Source: Treponema sp. UBA4319
GTDB lineage: Bacteria > Spirochaetota > Spirochaetia > Treponematales > Treponemataceae
DNA: 6,621 nt
Reading direction: 5' to 3'
NCBI GenBank assembly: GCA_002393865.1
Contig: DGUD01000048.1
Span: 1 to 6,621, forward strand
Part shown: positions 5,465 to 6,621 of the stretch, in pieces
How the letters are laid out: every line of letters starts with the position of its first letter
How positions within the stretch are numbered: position 1 is the stretch's first letter
Position numbers and translations under genes: made by a program
Notes under the pieces: generated by a model
Database searches by the model: none
What the model was told of the DNA's origin: nothing
Seen by the model: the letters and a program-made list of their open reading frames with translations, nothing else

Positions 5465-6621
5465 TCAGATTTTTTCGAATACCGGCATCGCGTCAAGGGG
5501 CGCGTTTGTGCGGATGGTGCAGCCGCCCTTGTATTCCTTGCCGTCGCGGGTATCGCGCCAGCTGCCTTGCGGCAGGTAGACGTCGCGCTCGAACTGGTTC
5601 AGGGCAAAAATCGGCGCCACAAGGTACTTGCTGCCGAACATGTACTGATCCTGCAGCTCCCAGCACTTGCTGTCCTCCGGGAATTCGTAGAACATCGTGC
5701 GGATAAGCGGCGAGCCGTTTGCGGATGCTTCCTCGTACAATTCCTTGATGTAACTGCGGAGCGACACGCGGATGTCGTAATATTTCTTCATGATGCGGTA
5801 GTTGTCCTCTCCGTAGCTCCACAGCTCGTTCGGCTGCCCTGTGTGCAGGTAGCCGCCGCCCCAGTCGCGGTCGTCCAGCGCGGGAATATTGTACGGGCCG
5901 CGGTCGCCGTGCATGCGGAGCACCGGCGAATACACGGAGAATTCGTACCAGCGGATAAGCAGCTGGCGGAAGTCGGGGTCGTTCACGTCGTCGGTCATGA
6001 ATCCGCCGGTGTCGGTCGTCCACCAGGGAATGCCCGCGAGCCCCATGTTCAGCCCTGCCTGCAGCTGGTCGTAGAATGCCTCAAAGGTGCTGGGCACATC
6101 GCCCGACCAGACCACGTTGCCGTACTTCTGGCTGCCAGCCCACGCGCAGCGCAGCAGGTTCACCACCGTGCCGTCGCCCTGCTTCTTCATCTCGTCAAAG
6201 AAGATGCGGCTGTAGAGCTGCGGGTAGATGTTGCTGCATGTCAGCGCCGGGCCTTCCATGTAGCGGTACTGCTCAAAGTCGTAGACGCCGTAGTCCGGCT
6301 CGGAGTTGTCCAGCCAGAACGCGTCTATGCCAAAGTCATAGTAGTTTTTCTTGCAGACTTCCCAGACATATTTGCGTGTCTCCGGGTTGAAGGGGTCGAT
6401 TTCCACGCAGTCGCCCTGATAGTCGTAGGTCTGCGCCGCGCCGCGCTCCGTGCGAATCAGCAGCCCGCGCTCCATCATCGGGTAGAAGTTCTCGCTCTTG
6501 CGGTCAACAGACGGCCACACCGACACGATAACCTTGATTCCCATGGAATGCAGCTCTTCCACCATTGCCTTGGGGTCAGGCCAGTATTTCTTGTCGAATT
6601 TCCAGTCTCCCTGCACCGTCC
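5465..6621 (-). CDS. Glycoside hydrolase family 31 (alpha-xylosidase-like), 5' end outside window
   Basis: This is the C-terminal part (about 385 codons) of a GH31 retaining alpha-glycosidase; its closest look is to alpha-xylosidases acting on xyloglucan-type oligosaccharides. Numbering from the GTG-encoded residue at 6616, DPKAMVEELHSMGIKVIVSVWP (14-35) is the (beta/alpha)8 barrel core. The nucleophile is expected at D103 in FWLDNSEPD, and the acid/base at D173 in VVWSGDVPSTFEA. LAGIPWWTTDTGGF (193-206) and RMHGD (234-238) are typical substrate-pocket segments. A proximal beta-domain follows (YMFGSKYLVAPIF, then LPQGSWRDTRDGKEYKGG). The GTG at 6616 is internal, because barrel sequence continues to the edge. 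The protein stops at LDAMPVFEKI, near where many relatives continue into a distal beta-domain, so it is either a short-form member or trimmed. Whether it is cytoplasmic or exported cannot be seen. Family assignment is firm; substrate is inference, and alpha-glucosidase or another alpha-glycosidase remains possible. Confidence 0.93.
   Translation of the reverse strand, partial: TVQGDWKFDKKYWPDPKAMVEELHSMGIKVIVSVWPSVDRKSENFYPMMERGLLIRTERGAAQTYDYQGDCVEIDPFNPETRKYVWEVCKKNYYDFGIDAFWLDNSEPDYGVYDFEQYRYMEGPALTCSNIYPQLYSRIFFDEMKKQGDGTVVNLLRCAWAGSQKYGNVVWSGDVPSTFEAFYDQLQAGLNMGLAGIPWWTTDTGGFMTDDVNDPDFRQLLIRWYEFSVYSPVLRMHGDRGPYNIPALDDRDWGGGYLHTGQPNELWSYGEDNYRIMKKYYDIRVSLRSYIKELYEEASANGSPLIRTMFYEFPEDSKCWELQDQYMFGSKYLVAPIFALNQFERDVYLPQGSWRDTRDGKEYKGGCTIRTNAPLDAMPVFEKI

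Overview
The window shows a GC-rich bacterial segment (roughly 55-60 % G+C by eye) with four genes: a transmembrane chemoreceptor on the + strand, a compact three-gene ABC uptake operon of the zinc/manganese (ZnuABC/TroABC) type on the - strand, and the 3' part of a family 31 glycoside hydrolase on the - strand. A motile, carbohydrate-using, Gram-negative host-associated or rumen bacterium fits. A treponeme-like spirochaete is my best guess from the gene mix and chemoreceptor style, but the sequence does not prove it.

Layout. Positions 1-205 are non-coding and rich in hairpins and T-tracts: an imperfect palindrome at 21-67, a terminator-like hairpin at 119-151 and a sigma-28-like -10 box at 152-159. 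The chemoreceptor runs 206-2287 (+) and ends before a clear intrinsic terminator at 2356-2384. The transport operon is convergent to it. In transcription order on the - strand it encodes the ATPase (5144-4080), the permease (4080-3223) and the substrate-binding protein (3226-2459). The reading frames overlap by 1 and 4 bases, so the three genes are very probably co-transcribed and translationally coupled. A 320-bp spacer (5145-5464) with hairpins and a weak promoter candidate separates the operon from the upstream GH31 gene, which runs off the right edge.

The most interesting part is the transport operon. Its ATPase carries an N-terminal domain of about 125 residues that I recognise as DUF1893 (the TM1506 family, a cytidine-deaminase-like fold of unknown function), fused to a complete ABC ATPase domain. 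Its substrate-binding protein is short, lacks the usual His-rich loop, and seems to keep only one of the three histidine ligands typical of the zinc/manganese binding family. It also has a six-lysine run just after the signal peptide. Together these suggest a variant transporter of the metal type whose ligand may not be ordinary zinc, with a built-in extra domain that could be regulatory or sensory. This functional reading is inference; the domain assignments rest on motifs read by eye.

The chemoreceptor and GH31 enzyme fit a bacterium that swims toward nutrients and degrades plant or host glycans. Nothing in the window ties either of them functionally to the transporter.
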